This document shows positions 22,606 through 29,920 of a stretch of DNA of 32,779 nucleotides, in pieces. This stretch comes from Thermoplasmata archaeon. Its GTDB lineage: Archaea; Thermoplasmatota; Thermoplasmata; Lutacidiplasmatales; UBA184. The notes beneath the pieces were generated by a model, which saw only the letters and a list, made by a program, of their open reading frames with translations, was not told the DNA's origin and searched no databases. The stretch's first letter is position 1. Every line of letters starts with the position of its first letter. The position numbers and the translations under genes are program-made. The stretch is taken from contig JAKIVR010000017.1 of NCBI GenBank assembly GCA_022750455.1, forward strand, positions 1 through 32,779. Reading direction: 5' to 3'.

Positions 22606-23271
22606 ATGGGAGGAGTCCCACCGAGCATTCCCCCGCCGCCCGAAGCTGCCCTGCGCCTGCGGCGCTCCCGCCGGGTCATCTGGACCGCGGTCCTCGCGGT
22701 CGCTGGCGTGGTGGCGCTGGTACTGCTGGTCGCCTTCTATCCATCCCCCCCAACGACCCCGGGCACCGGAGGTCCTCTGGGGGCGCCATTCGGGTTCGGA
22801 CGCTTTACCCCGTTGGCGATCCCTCACGGTGGGGTGGCTGCCCCCGGTTGCGCATCGGGCACCGGGCCGAGCGGTACCGTCTATTGCGAGCGGGTCGGGT
22901 TCGTTGAGTCTGTGGGCGGATTCTCCACAGCCGACATCCGGTTTGCGCTGCAATCCGACACAGGCACTACTCTGTCCTTCGCGAGCGTGACCCTACTTGA
23001 CGAGTTTGGGAACGCGGTCGCCCAGTACACGACGACCGCGTCCACGGGGAGCTGGAGCCTCTGTCCCCACACATCGAGCGGCCTCTGCCACTCCGAGGGA
23101 TCGACCCTCGAGACGACGCTCCCCGCGCCGATGAATTCGACCGACTCCCTCGTGCTCCAAATTACCCCGAGCAACGGTTCGGCGGGCACCTCACCGACGG
23201 GGGATATCTTCGTCGCCTTCGGCACGGGCCTGGGGCCCTTTGTCGGTGAAGTGACTGGAACCTGTGTCTAG
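22606..23271 (+). CDS. Membrane-anchored extracellular protein of unknown function
   Basis: A 221-residue protein with an N-terminal Pro-rich and basic segment (ALRLRRSRR). One transmembrane anchor follows at about 25-46 (WTAVLAVAGVVALVLLVAFY), then a Gly/Pro/Thr-rich stalk and an outside domain. That domain is rich in Ser, Thr and Gly with alternating hydrophobic residues (DIRFALQSDTGTTLSFASVT), as in beta-sandwich surface proteins. Four or more Cys residues (in PGCASG, VYCERV, LCPH, LCHSEG) could form disulfides. I do not recognise a family; it resembles pilin-like or secreted archaeal proteins only in general layout. It stands alone after the tRNA gene. Its TAG stop is followed by 65 more open codons in the same frame. 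Confidence 0.75.
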   Translation: MGGVPPSIPPPPEAALRLRRSRRVIWTAVLAVAGVVALVLLVAFYPSPPTTPGTGGPLGAPFGFGRFTPLAIPHGGVAAPGCASGTGPSGTVYCERVGFVESVGGFSTADIRFALQSDTGTTLSFASVTLLDEFGNAVAQYTTTASTGSWSLCPHTSSGLCHSEGSTLETTLPAPMNSTDSLVLQITPSNGSAGTSPTGDIFVAFGTGLGPFVGEVTGTCV

Positions 23272-23819
23272 CAGCGTGTCGAGCCGGAGAGTTCAAGGAG
23301 GCACATTCGGAGGCGCTTCGAGAATGTCGTTGAATGCGTCCCGGGGCGAGCCGTGACCCCGGTCGTGCCCAAGCCGTGGCGCTGGACCCATGCTCGGCTC
23401 GTGGATCAACTCCAGCGACTCCACGAGGAGCATGGCCAGATGACCCGGCTCTTCTCGTCCGGCCGATGAACCCCCCCGATCTCTGGGCCCGGGGGGCGGG
23501 AGCGAACTAGACCGCGTAATCGACGGCCCTCGCTGCGGCGATACTCGGAACCGGAGATGGGACCGATGCACTCCCGGTGGGTGCCATCAATCAGTTCTAC
23601 GAATCGCGGAAGGTGACGCTCTGCCCGGAGGCGGCGGCGCGCACTGGGGGCGAGGACCCCGGTGGCGCCCCGTGAGCGAGTGGCGATGGGGCGGCTTCGC
23701 CCATAGGTCCGACCGGCGCGGCTCCGAGAGGATGGTCATTCTCCCCCTGGCTCCGGGGGGCTGTGGGAAGGTCGCAAACCCCGGCCCGTCCGCAGAGTTG
23801 ACCGGGGAGTTGGCCCGGG
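23272..23819. other. 548-base stretch with no confident gene; two open fragments
   Basis: No recognised gene, RNA or mobile element is seen. On the plus strand, 23272-23469 is open in the same frame as the preceding gene. It encodes a protein-like fragment (RFENVVECVPGRAVTP, then WTHARLVDQLQRLHEEHGQM), with a GTG at 23353 as the only plausible own start. A second open fragment on the plus strand at about 23519-23674 includes GAINQFYESRKVTLCPE. Neither has an ATG at a sensible place. They may be decayed gene remnants or tiny genes. The G/C homopolymers around 23470-23500 do not look coding. Confidence 0.4.
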
Positions 23820-24599
23820 CTAGCTCGACGCCTTCCAGCTCTCGGTGAAGCTGGAGCCGTCGACCGACAGCGCCGAGGTGGCTGCGAGCGTCTTGCCGCC
23901 GGAGTCGACCATGTTGATCGCCGTGGCGGTCGCGAAGCTCCCGAACGTTCCGGTCGTGCCGCTGACCGTCGCGCTGCAGCCAATGGTCGAGGTGTAGTCC
24001 GCGCCGAACTTTGCCGTCCCGAAGTTCGCGAGATGTGTGAGGGCGGTGCCCACCTCCGGTCGCTCCGCGATGCATTCGGCCGAACTTCGTTTGGCCGATG
24101 CGACGGCTCCCTTCTTCGTGAAGGCGTGGGTCCCATCCTGGACCTTGATCGAAAACTTGGACGACGTCGAGTTGTACGTGACGGTCACGGAGATGTTGTC
24201 TCCCGCGTGGACGGTGATCGATCCGATCGTGACGGAGGCCGCGGGGTAGAACTCGTACCACGCGGAGTAGTGGGGGGTGCCTCCCGAGCAGTAGGCGAGG
24301 GTTCCGCCCTGTTCGACCGTGGCGGAAGTGTATCCATCGATCCCGTCCCAGAACGCGGCGTAGGTCGTAGAGTGGGTGCAGGTCACCGCGGGTTGCACCC
24401 AGGAGCCGGTCACTTGGATGACGCTCCCGTTGCGCCCGGTCACCGCGTAGCCGGCCCAATTCGTGGAACGGACCGTGTAGTGGAGACCCGGTGAGATCGT
24501 CGCCGGCGCGGCGGCGCCCACGGAACCGACGGCGACCCCCACCGAGGCCCCGATCGTGACGGCGAGGATCACCCAGGTCCAAAACTTGGGAGCGCTCAT
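23820..24599 (-). CDS. Secreted G1-family glutamic peptidase (eqolisin)
   Basis: A 259-residue secreted protein whose mature part matches the glutamic peptidase fold of scytalidoglutamic peptidase and its prokaryotic relatives. A signal peptide covers about 1-30 (ILAVTIGASVGVAVGSVGAA, with an AAA cleavage region). The catalytic pair is visible: Gln97 in DGYTSATVEQGGTLAY and Glu175 in SSAECIAERPEVG. NWAGYAV near 47-53, WYEFYPA near 114-120 and LANFGT are further family segments. Such enzymes are acid peptidases with a Gln/Glu dyad, insensitive to pepstatin. It would act outside the cell on protein in an acidic habitat. No propeptide of fungal length is present. A TATA-like CTTATCGC lies about 32 bases upstream. 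Confidence 0.88.
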   Translation of the reverse strand: MSAPKFWTWVILAVTIGASVGVAVGSVGAAAPATISPGLHYTVRSTNWAGYAVTGRNGSVIQVTGSWVQPAVTCTHSTTYAAFWDGIDGYTSATVEQGGTLAYCSGGTPHYSAWYEFYPAASVTIGSITVHAGDNISVTVTYNSTSSKFSIKVQDGTHAFTKKGAVASAKRSSAECIAERPEVGTALTHLANFGTAKFGADYTSTIGCSATVSGTTGTFGSFATATAINMVDSGGKTLAATSALSVDGSSFTESWKASS

Positions 24600-24626
24600 G
24601 GTCCGATCGTGGGGATGGCAAACGAA

Positions 24627-24634
24627 GCGATAAG
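24627..24634 (-). promoter_or_regulatory. TATA-like box of the glutamic peptidase gene
   Basis: On the minus strand CTTATCGC is centred about 32 bases before the start codon at 24599. It is the only AT-richer patch in the upstream region. Confidence 0.4.
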
Positions 24635-24698
24635 GGAGACCGAGGTGCGTCGCCGCGGGACGCCGAGCTCCCCCCGGGACGCGGGAACTGGGTGGCTC

Positions 24699-25154
24699 TC
24701 AGGAGCCCGCGGGAGCGGCCAGCACGTACCACGAGAGGTACGTACTGAGCCCGAAGAGCACGACCGAACACCACAGGACCAGCTCGGTCCGCATCCAGAG
24801 CTTGTAGTTCCGGAACCGGAACCGTTCCGGGATCCGGTTGGTGCCGGCGACGAGGAGGATGTAGACGCCGAGCAGCTCGGCCGCGGTGCCCGCGAACAGC
24901 ATGATCGTCGGCAGGAGGTAGTACGGGGTCGCGATCTCTCCGGGCAGATCGGGGAGGATGTTGACGACGAACTGGGGGACCATCCAGACGAGAACAATCG
25001 GAAGGTTCACCAGGACCAACGAACTCTGGAGGTACATGTGAAGCCGCAGATGTCCGCGTCGGACGGCGAACATCCCCATCACCAGGCCGACCGCGATCGC
25101 GACCTCCGCGACGGCGGCGATGTCGGAGATGATCGGCGCGCTCGAACCGGACAC
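24699..25154 (-). CDS. Four-helix integral membrane protein, DUF420-like
   Basis: A 151-residue protein with four predicted transmembrane helices, at about 13-32 (AAVAEVAIAVGLVMGMFAV), 44-65 (SSLVLVNLPIVLVWMVPQFV), 80-103 and 123-145 (TELVLWCSVVLFGLSTYLSW). The loop RRGHLRLHMYLQ has two His residues just before helix 2, as in DUF420/YozB proteins and other small heme-linked membrane proteins, so a heme or copper role is conceivable. The start is a GTG at 25152-25154, since no ATG precedes the first helix. It lies 99 bases upstream of the peptidase gene on the same strand, with its own spacing, so an operon is uncertain. Confidence 0.65.
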   Translation of the reverse strand: MSGSSAPIISDIAAVAEVAIAVGLVMGMFAVRRGHLRLHMYLQSSLVLVNLPIVLVWMVPQFVVNILPDLPGEIATPYYLLPTIMLFAGTAAELLGVYILLVAGTNRIPERFRFRNYKLWMRTELVLWCSVVLFGLSTYLSWYVLAAPAGS

Positions 25155-25254
25155 CCCTCGCCTCCTCCGCTCCGAACGACTCTACCGGGACCGAATTGGG
25201 AATCGAGGGGACGCTCCACCGGGAGTGTTTCGATCGGCCGAATCGGAGTCCATC

Positions 25255-25746
25255 TCAGAAATCTCGAGGGGGCACGAAATCGGTGACGGTCCTCTTCTTC
25301 GGTCGGGAGTAGTACTCCTCCCACAGCGCTCGGAGCGCCTCCTCCTCGACGGGATGGGCGTAGATGGGAGAGATGAGCGGTCCGGCCTGGTCGACGAGGA
25401 CCAGGACGACCGACCGGACCCGCCGCACGTCGGCCCCTTCCCCATGGTACATCATCAGCACTTTCCAGTACTGGTCCCCGGCGTGGAGGATCTCGGCCCG
25501 TCCCCGGAAGCGGTACCCCTTCCGAGAGTACGGATCGACCACGTTGATCTCGATGCGTGGATTGGCGGCGAGGTTCCGAACGGTGTGCGGAGATTCGACG
25601 TCCGCGAAGACCAGGTGCTCGTCATCGAACACGGTGAGGGAGCCCTTGGGGGAGACGTTGGGAAATCCATCCGGCGAAACCGTGGCGACGAACCCGAGCC
25701 GCTGTTCGCGGACCAAGGTCTTCATCTCCTCGGTGAGGACCGCCAT
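25255..25746 (-). CDS. PPOX-class (pyridoxamine 5'-phosphate oxidase-like) flavin-binding protein
   Basis: A 163-residue split-barrel protein of the PNPOx-like superfamily, whose members bind FMN, F420 or heme. The start (MAVLTEEMKTLVREQRLGFV) is followed by ATVSPDGFPNVSPKGSLTVF at about 21-40, the usual first strands. DDEHLVFADVESPHTVRNL follows, where the conserved TxxNL contacts the cofactor. The next strands are NPRIEINVVDPYSRKGYRFR and GRAEILHAGDQYWKV. The C-terminal part (DFVPPRDF) is short. The reaction is unknown; the pattern is closer to the general-stress or F420/FMN group than to true PdxH. The ATG at 25744-25746 matches the start of similarity. The nearest gene upstream on this strand is the alpha/beta hydrolase, 152 bases away. 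Confidence 0.85.
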   Translation of the reverse strand: MAVLTEEMKTLVREQRLGFVATVSPDGFPNVSPKGSLTVFDDEHLVFADVESPHTVRNLAANPRIEINVVDPYSRKGYRFRGRAEILHAGDQYWKVLMMYHGEGADVRRVRSVVLVLVDQAGPLISPIYAHPVEEEALRALWEEYYSRPKKRTVTDFVPPRDF

Positions 25747-25898
25747 GCGCTCCACTGGCGTGGCGCCCCCATTTTGAACTTGCGGCGCACGGCAATCTCC
25801 CCCGGTGACCAGGTCCGACGGTCTCCGGACGGTTCGTCCCCTCGACCGGCAGAGAGCGGGTCCCGGACGGGAGCCCTGGCGCGTCGGTCTCCGAGGCC

Positions 25899-26696
25899 CT
25901 AGGGGACTGCGGGTAGCCGACCGAGGAACGGCAGGAGGGCCTGGGCAAACGTGTCGGGGGCCTCCAAGAATGGCAGGTGACCGGCGCCGGGAATCCCGAT
26001 CCCAACGCCCGCCGGGATCCGCTCGACCATCGACTGGGTCTGGGCGGGGGGGATCAACCGGTCCTCCTCCCCCCAGATCACCAACGTCGGGAGTCGCAAC
26101 TTGGAGAGTTCGGGGGTCAGGTCCGCCCGATGGGCGATCGCCTCGAGCGTGCGAGTGATCGTCGTCGACCGGACGCTGCGGACGATGCCGCGAAGGTCCT
26201 CGACGAGGGGTCCAGCGCGCTCCCACGTGGTGGGGGCCACGAGCGCCCGCACGGTCTCGTCGACGTCCAAGGTCTGGACCGGATCGTGAAGTCGTTCGGC
26301 GGTCGCCAATCGCTTCGCCCGAGCCTCCGGCGTGTCCGCTCCGGAGCGTGTGTCCGTGAGCACCAGCGCCTCGAACTGTTCCGGATGGCTCCGAAGGAGC
26401 TCCAAGGCGACGTAGCCGCCGAAGGAGTGTCCCACCAAGACCACGCGGCGCGAGAACCGACGGGCCAGGGTCTGGTGCACGCTCTCGGCGAATCCCGCCA
26501 AGGTGACGGGGACCGGCCACTCGTGGGCCAATCCGTACCCGGGGAGATCGAGCAGCACCGCATGGTGGCTCGACGATAGGGACGCCAACTGGGGCTGCCA
26601 GATCGCATGCGTCAATGGGTACCCGTGGAGAAAGACCACGGGGCGGCCCTCGCCGCCCTCCACGACGGGCCAAATCGACACTGGCTCCGAACTCAT
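25899..26696 (-). CDS. Alpha/beta-fold hydrolase
   Basis: A 265-residue alpha/beta hydrolase with a complete catalytic triad. The nucleophile is Ser91 in LVGHSFGGYVALELL, the acid is Asp212 in WGEEDRLIPP, and the His is His240 in GAGHLPFLEAPD. The oxyanion-hole segment HGYPLTHAIW lies at 24-33. A helical lid region spans about 125-185. There is no signal peptide, so it is cytosolic. The substrate cannot be assigned; relatives include esterases, epoxide hydrolases, haloperoxidase-like enzymes and C-C bond hydrolases. An AAGGAGG lies about 14 bases before the ATG, so it is probably translated from a leadered mRNA. The small basic protein gene lies 74 bases upstream on the same strand. Confidence 0.85.
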   Translation of the reverse strand: MSSEPVSIWPVVEGGEGRPVVFLHGYPLTHAIWQPQLASLSSSHHAVLLDLPGYGLAHEWPVPVTLAGFAESVHQTLARRFSRRVVLVGHSFGGYVALELLRSHPEQFEALVLTDTRSGADTPEARAKRLATAERLHDPVQTLDVDETVRALVAPTTWERAGPLVEDLRGIVRSVRSTTITRTLEAIAHRADLTPELSKLRLPTLVIWGEEDRLIPPAQTQSMVERIPAGVGIGIPGAGHLPFLEAPDTFAQALLPFLGRLPAVP

Positions 26697-26770
26697 ACGT
26701 CGGGTGCGAACCTCCTTCGATCAGCCCGGTCCCACGACCGGACCCGTCCTACGGAGCAGCGCCGAGCCGT

Positions 26771-26965
26771 TTAACGGGCTCGCGTCGTCGCGCTCTTCTT
26801 CACCATGAAGCTGACGCGCGATCGTCGAGGCGCCTTCTTGCCTTCCAAGAAGTTGACCCGAGTGGTGTGGCCCCTCGATTTCGTCGCCGTGAACTTCACA
26901 CGGACCCGGCGGGGCGCCTTCTTGCCTTCCAGGAATGATACCTTGGTCCTTCGCTTAGCTACCAT
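26771..26965 (-). CDS. Small basic protein with two KVSF-FLEGKKAPRR repeats
   Basis: A 64-residue, very basic protein made of two near-identical units. Each has the pattern V-[SN]-FLEGKKAPRR-x-RV-[KS]-F; the first is RRTKVSFLEGKKAPRR and the second TTRVNFLEGKKAPRR, each followed by a short strand and a basic link. The alternation of Val/Phe with Lys/Arg suggests a beta-strand, nucleic-acid-binding mini-protein. It recalls short KVSF-repeat proteins I associate with other archaea, from memory only. The start is set at the ATG of MVAKRRTKV because a TATA-like box lies 28 bases upstream; 17 in-frame upstream codons begin before that box. The stop lies in a palindrome (GAGCC...GGCTC), possibly a terminator. 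Confidence 0.75.
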   Translation of the reverse strand: MVAKRRTKVSFLEGKKAPRRVRVKFTATKSRGHTTRVNFLEGKKAPRRSRVSFMVKKSATTRAR

Positions 26966-26988
26966 GAGGGTTGGGAGCGGGATCGGTA

Positions 26989-26996
26989 GGTTAAAC
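26989..26996 (-). promoter_or_regulatory. TATA box of the small basic protein gene
   Basis: On the minus strand GTTTAACC is centred about 28 bases before the ATG at 26965. No Shine-Dalgarno is present, so the mRNA is probably leaderless. Confidence 0.6.
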
Positions 26997-27049
26997 CCCC
27001 CCTTAATTCGAATCAAGCCGACGACGGGTCCGAGGGTCGACCCGAGGCC

Positions 27050-27808
27050 CTAGAATCCCCGGAACACCTCGTAGTCGATGTCATCTTCAGGAATCCCCAG
27101 AGGGCCCTGGAGGGCGGCCACGACGTCGTTCACCATTTCGGGAAGACCCGCGACGTAGTACTTCGGACGGTCTAGCGGCTCGGCCAACTCCTGGATCCAA
27201 GACGGGTCGATCCGTCCGACCCGCCCGCCCCAGGGCGTGGGGGATTCCGCCGGGCGGGTGACCGTATAGTGCACTTGCACGCGATCGGAACGGCGTGCGA
27301 TCGAGTCTAATTCGGCGCGGAAGACGAGCTCCTCGGGGATCCGCGCCGAGTAGAGGAGGCGCTGCTCGGGGGCGATCTCCGTGTCGACGGCGTACCGAAG
27401 CATCCCACGGAACGGGGTGATCCCGATCCCGCCGGCGATGAAGACGCTCGGGCGCTCGACATCGAGGAGGAACTGTCCCAAGGGGCCGTAGATCTCCGCG
27501 GTCTCCCCCGGCTGCAGCCGCGCGAGCGCCTGCTTGAACGGGGTATCCGAGATCTTGCACGTGACCGAAAGTCGGTCCGTCTCCGACGGACTGGAGGAGA
27601 GGGAGAGGGACCGGACGGCTCCCCACGGATCGTCGACGCCGGGCAGCGCCAGACGGATGGCTTGGTTCGAGAGGTATCGGAATCCGGATCCCTCGGTAGA
27701 GAAATGGAACGTCATCGCGCTGGGCGATTCTCGTCGGCTTTCGAGCAGCGGTAGAACGTGACGACCCGGTAGAGGGACGGGAGGACCGACGACCGCTTCC
27801 CCGGGCAT
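27050..27808 (-). CDS. Ferredoxin-NADP reductase-type flavoprotein
   Basis: A 252-residue FNR-superfamily oxidoreductase with an FAD domain followed by an NAD(P)H domain. The flavin signature RSLSLSSSPSE lies near 66-76 (the RxYS motif with Leu for Tyr). LQPGETAEIYGPLGQF carries the isoalloxazine loop. The nucleotide domain has FIAGGIGITPFRGMLRYA near 124-141, a GGxGxTP phosphate loop, then LLYSARIPEEL. YYVAGLPEMVNDV is at the C-terminus. No 2Fe-2S or other cofactor domain is attached, so the electron partner must be a separate protein. A TATA-like box sits 26 bases upstream, and the gene stands alone. It could be a ferredoxin or flavodoxin reductase, or the reductase of an unknown oxygenase. 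Confidence 0.88.
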   Translation of the reverse strand: MPGEAVVGPPVPLPGRHVLPLLESRRESPSAMTFHFSTEGSGFRYLSNQAIRLALPGVDDPWGAVRSLSLSSSPSETDRLSVTCKISDTPFKQALARLQPGETAEIYGPLGQFLLDVERPSVFIAGGIGITPFRGMLRYAVDTEIAPEQRLLYSARIPEELVFRAELDSIARRSDRVQVHYTVTRPAESPTPWGGRVGRIDPSWIQELAEPLDRPKYYVAGLPEMVNDVVAALQGPLGIPEDDIDYEVFRGF

Positions 27809-27830
27809 GCCCCCGGGGACCGACGGCGGG

Positions 27831-27837
27831 GTATAAC
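27831..27837 (-). promoter_or_regulatory. TATA box of the FNR-like gene
   Basis: On the minus strand GTTATAC is centred 26 bases upstream of the start codon at 27808, the textbook leaderless spacing for archaea. Confidence 0.65.
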
Positions 27838-28040
27838 GACGGGACCGGTCGGCGAGACGTCACCTGTCGCAGCGCGAAAAGGCAGATTTCCGGCCGATGG
27901 GGGTCGACGAGCCTCGGCGGGACGAGAGCGCCGCCGCCACGGAGGATTGATATTGTCACGGCCGTTGGCGTCGGTCGTCGGGGTCCGGCGGCGGCTCCGG
28001 GTCCCGTTCGGACGACGGGGTACACGAACTGGATCTCCCT

Positions 28041-28763
28041 ATGAGCACGAATTCCGATCCCGCGGTCCCGAGAGAGAATCCGGGCATCCGCCGGATCGCC
28101 ATCGGGGCGGGCCTCGGTCTCGCCGGAGGGTTGGTCGGGATCGTCTTCCCGATCGCGTTGATCGTTCTGGGCACCCTCGAACCGGGGGGACTCGCGAAGC
28201 TCGGTTCGTCGACGCTCGAGGCCACCACCATCCTGGTGCTCGCCGGGGCTCTGCTGTTCGTCCTCTCCCTCGCGCTCTACCGCTGGGGATTCTCCGCCCT
28301 TCGCAAGGTGGACCGGACGTTCACCACGGCCTCCATCCTCTGCCTCGTCGGGTCGTTGGGCTTCCTCCTGATCCTGCTCGCTGCAACGCTTCTGGTGGGA
28401 TCCTCCAACGCGCTCGTCGCCTGCGCCCAAGTCCCCCAACAGGGGCTGAAGTGTTTGGACAATGTCAGCCCGCTCGGAGCGTACTCCGCGACCATCGGAT
28501 TCTGGATGGCTTGGATCGGGGGCGTCGGCTTGGTCCTAGGTCTCGGCCACACGGGAGGACGGTACCATCGCGCGCCGATCTACGGCGGGAGCTTCCTCTA
28601 CGGCCTCTTGCTCTTGGTGGTCGTCGGACCGTTCCTGGGACTCGTCTATGCGGTCCCCCACGTGGAGTACCTCCTGCTGGCGATCCCACTCCTCGCCCTT
28701 CTAGCTCCGGGGTTCACGTTGTGGGGAGCGCTGCCCGCGGCCCGATCTTCGGTCCGGGGCTGA
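28041..28763 (+). CDS. Six-helix membrane protein, possibly DUF973-like
   Basis: A 240-residue integral membrane protein. Hydrophobic helices lie at about 20-45, 60-82, 94-118, 143-168, 180-205 and 209-232, with a short polar N-terminus (STNSDPAVPRENPG). The one sizeable loop, between helices 3 and 4, contains two Cys (VACAQVPQQGLKCLDN) that might form a disulfide outside the cell. The glycine-rich helices (AIGAGLGLAGGLVGIVFPIA) resemble archaeal DUF973 proteins, a family of unknown function. No transporter signature is visible. The start ATG lacks a clear Shine-Dalgarno or TATA box. It is divergent from the FNR-like gene with 232 bases between them, in which I see no further gene. Confidence 0.7.
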   Translation: MSTNSDPAVPRENPGIRRIAIGAGLGLAGGLVGIVFPIALIVLGTLEPGGLAKLGSSTLEATTILVLAGALLFVLSLALYRWGFSALRKVDRTFTTASILCLVGSLGFLLILLAATLLVGSSNALVACAQVPQQGLKCLDNVSPLGAYSATIGFWMAWIGGVGLVLGLGHTGGRYHRAPIYGGSFLYGLLLLVVVGPFLGLVYAVPHVEYLLLAIPLLALLAPGFTLWGALPAARSSVRG

Positions 28764-28778
28764 CGAGGTCGGACCGAC

Positions 28779-29177
28779 CTACGGCAGGGTCCCGGGCGAC
28801 GCCCGAGGTACGAACAGCAACGAGATCGAGTTCACGCAGTGCCGGCTGTTCTTGGGCGTGAACCTCTCGCCCCGGAACTCGTGCCCGAGGTGGGCGCCAC
28901 AGCGAGCGCAGAGGATCTCCGTCCGCTCCCCATCCCGGTCCGTCTCCCGACGGACCGCCCCTTCGATCTCTTGATCGAAGCTCGGCCATCCGCAGCGGGC
29001 GTCGAACTTGTCATCGGACCGGTACAAGGGGGCCGAGCAGCGCCGGCACACGTACGTCCCGGCGGCGGTCATCTCCTCGTACTCGCCAGAGAACGGGGCT
29101 TCGGTCCCCTTGTGCACGATGACTCGCTCTTCCTCGCGGGTGAGCTTGCGCCAGCCTTTCGGATCCGTCGCGGCCAT
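28779..29177 (-). CDS. msrB: Peptide-methionine (R)-S-oxide reductase MsrB
   Basis: Repairs oxidised methionine by reducing the R-sulfoxide. The 132-residue sequence is complete. It has [20 protein letters not shown] at the start, CRRC at 44-47 and CARC at 90-93 as the structural zinc site, RCGWPSF with Cys62 as the likely resolving residue, GHEFRGE, and RHCVNSISL with catalytic Cys114 (most homologues have RYCINS). The start ATG at 29175-29177 matches the family N-terminus. Unusually, this start codon lies within one arm of a perfect 17-base inverted repeat, so the mRNA could fold over its own start. The gene is convergent with the six-helix membrane protein gene. Confidence 0.94.
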   Translation of the reverse strand: MAATDPKGWRKLTREEERVIVHKGTEAPFSGEYEEMTAAGTYVCRRCSAPLYRSDDKFDARCGWPSFDQEIEGAVRRETDRDGERTEILCARCGAHLGHEFRGERFTPKNSRHCVNSISLLFVPRASPGTLP

Positions 29178-29230
29178 GGTGGGGGGAGGGGGGGGTCGGT
29201 TCTTGAGCTCGCTCCCCCACCATGGCCGCG
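29169..29230. repeat. 17-base perfect inverted repeat spanning the msrB start codon
   Basis: The arms are 29169-29185 and 29214-29230, separated by 28 bases that include a G-run (C-run on the msrB strand). Each arm contains CCATGG; in the left arm this is the msrB start codon. In msrB mRNA the upstream arm could pair with the start region and hide it. The same arm sequence on the plus strand also presents an ATG (29221) that opens a 34-codon frame with no similarity. Confidence 0.7.
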
Positions 29231-29307
29231 AGCCCGAGCGTGGACGCGTGGGATCGCCCTCCGAGACGTAAACCGCCCCGGAGAAATGAGCGGGGGGAGG
29301 GACGCGC

Positions 29308-29838
29308 ATGGTGGATGAGGTCACCCTGACCCTGATCGGCACGTGGATCCTCGTCCTCGGCACCTTGTTCTTCATGTTCTGGCAGACCCGACAGGCCCAC
29401 CTTCTGAACTCCGCCAACGCCGTCCTGGAACTGCGCTCTCAGTTCGAGTCGCCGGACATCCGACGCGCCCGACGCGAGCTGGCGCAGTTCTTCCTTCGGG
29501 ACACCTCGGACGGAATGGCGCCGGTCGAGCTGTTGACGTTCTACGAACTGCTCGGGATCATGGTGCGCCGGGGGTTGCTCGATCGACAGCTCGTCTGGAA
29601 CGCGTTCGGAAGCTACGTCACGATCACGTACTACCGGATGCGGCATCCCGCGGACCGACTGGGCCGCCTCCGCAAGGACTTCGGGGATCCCCTCGCCTTC
29701 TCCCAGTTCGAGTGGCTCGCAGGGGAGGTGCTGCGGATCGACGCCAAGCGCCTCGGCCCAGGGCAACACGAGCTGATCAATCCGGCCGACGAGGCGCAGG
29801 CGATCTTTGCCGTGGAAGCCCAGATCCGAGCGGAGTGA
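29308..29838 (+). CDS. Single-helix membrane protein, DUF4760-like
   Basis: A 176-residue protein with one N-terminal transmembrane helix at about 7-25 ([19 protein letters not shown]). It is followed by [20 protein letters not shown] and a cytosolic helical domain ([32 protein letters not shown]). The layout, a membrane anchor then a helical domain with R-R-A-R and a [15 protein letters not shown]-type segment, recalls DUF4760-type proteins of unknown role. The ATG at 29308 follows GGGGGGAGGGACGCGC, a possible Shine-Dalgarno. The methyltransferase gene follows on the same strand after 82 bases. Function unknown. Confidence 0.7.
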   Translation: MVDEVTLTLIGTWILVLGTLFFMFWQTRQAHLLNSANAVLELRSQFESPDIRRARRELAQFFLRDTSDGMAPVELLTFYELLGIMVRRGLLDRQLVWNAFGSYVTITYYRMRHPADRLGRLRKDFGDPLAFSQFEWLAGEVLRIDAKRLGPGQHELINPADEAQAIFAVEAQIRAE

Positions 29839-29920
29839 CCTCCCTCGGCTCCGGAACCTTCATGGAGGGAGCCCGGTACCCACCTCCGTGACCGGCGCCC
29901 GATCCCCGAAGCTCTCGTCG

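Noticed and set aside
23269-23271. TAG as pyrrolysine codon in the surface protein gene
   Set aside because: TAG is the normal stop of several genes here (pdxT, pgk, dnaG), no pyl genes are visible, and nothing in the protein suggests a pyrrolysine site.
29221-29325. 34-codon plus-strand frame starting in the right arm of the inverted repeat
   Set aside because: Arg/Pro-rich with no similarity, and it overlaps the better-supported start of the 29308 gene.
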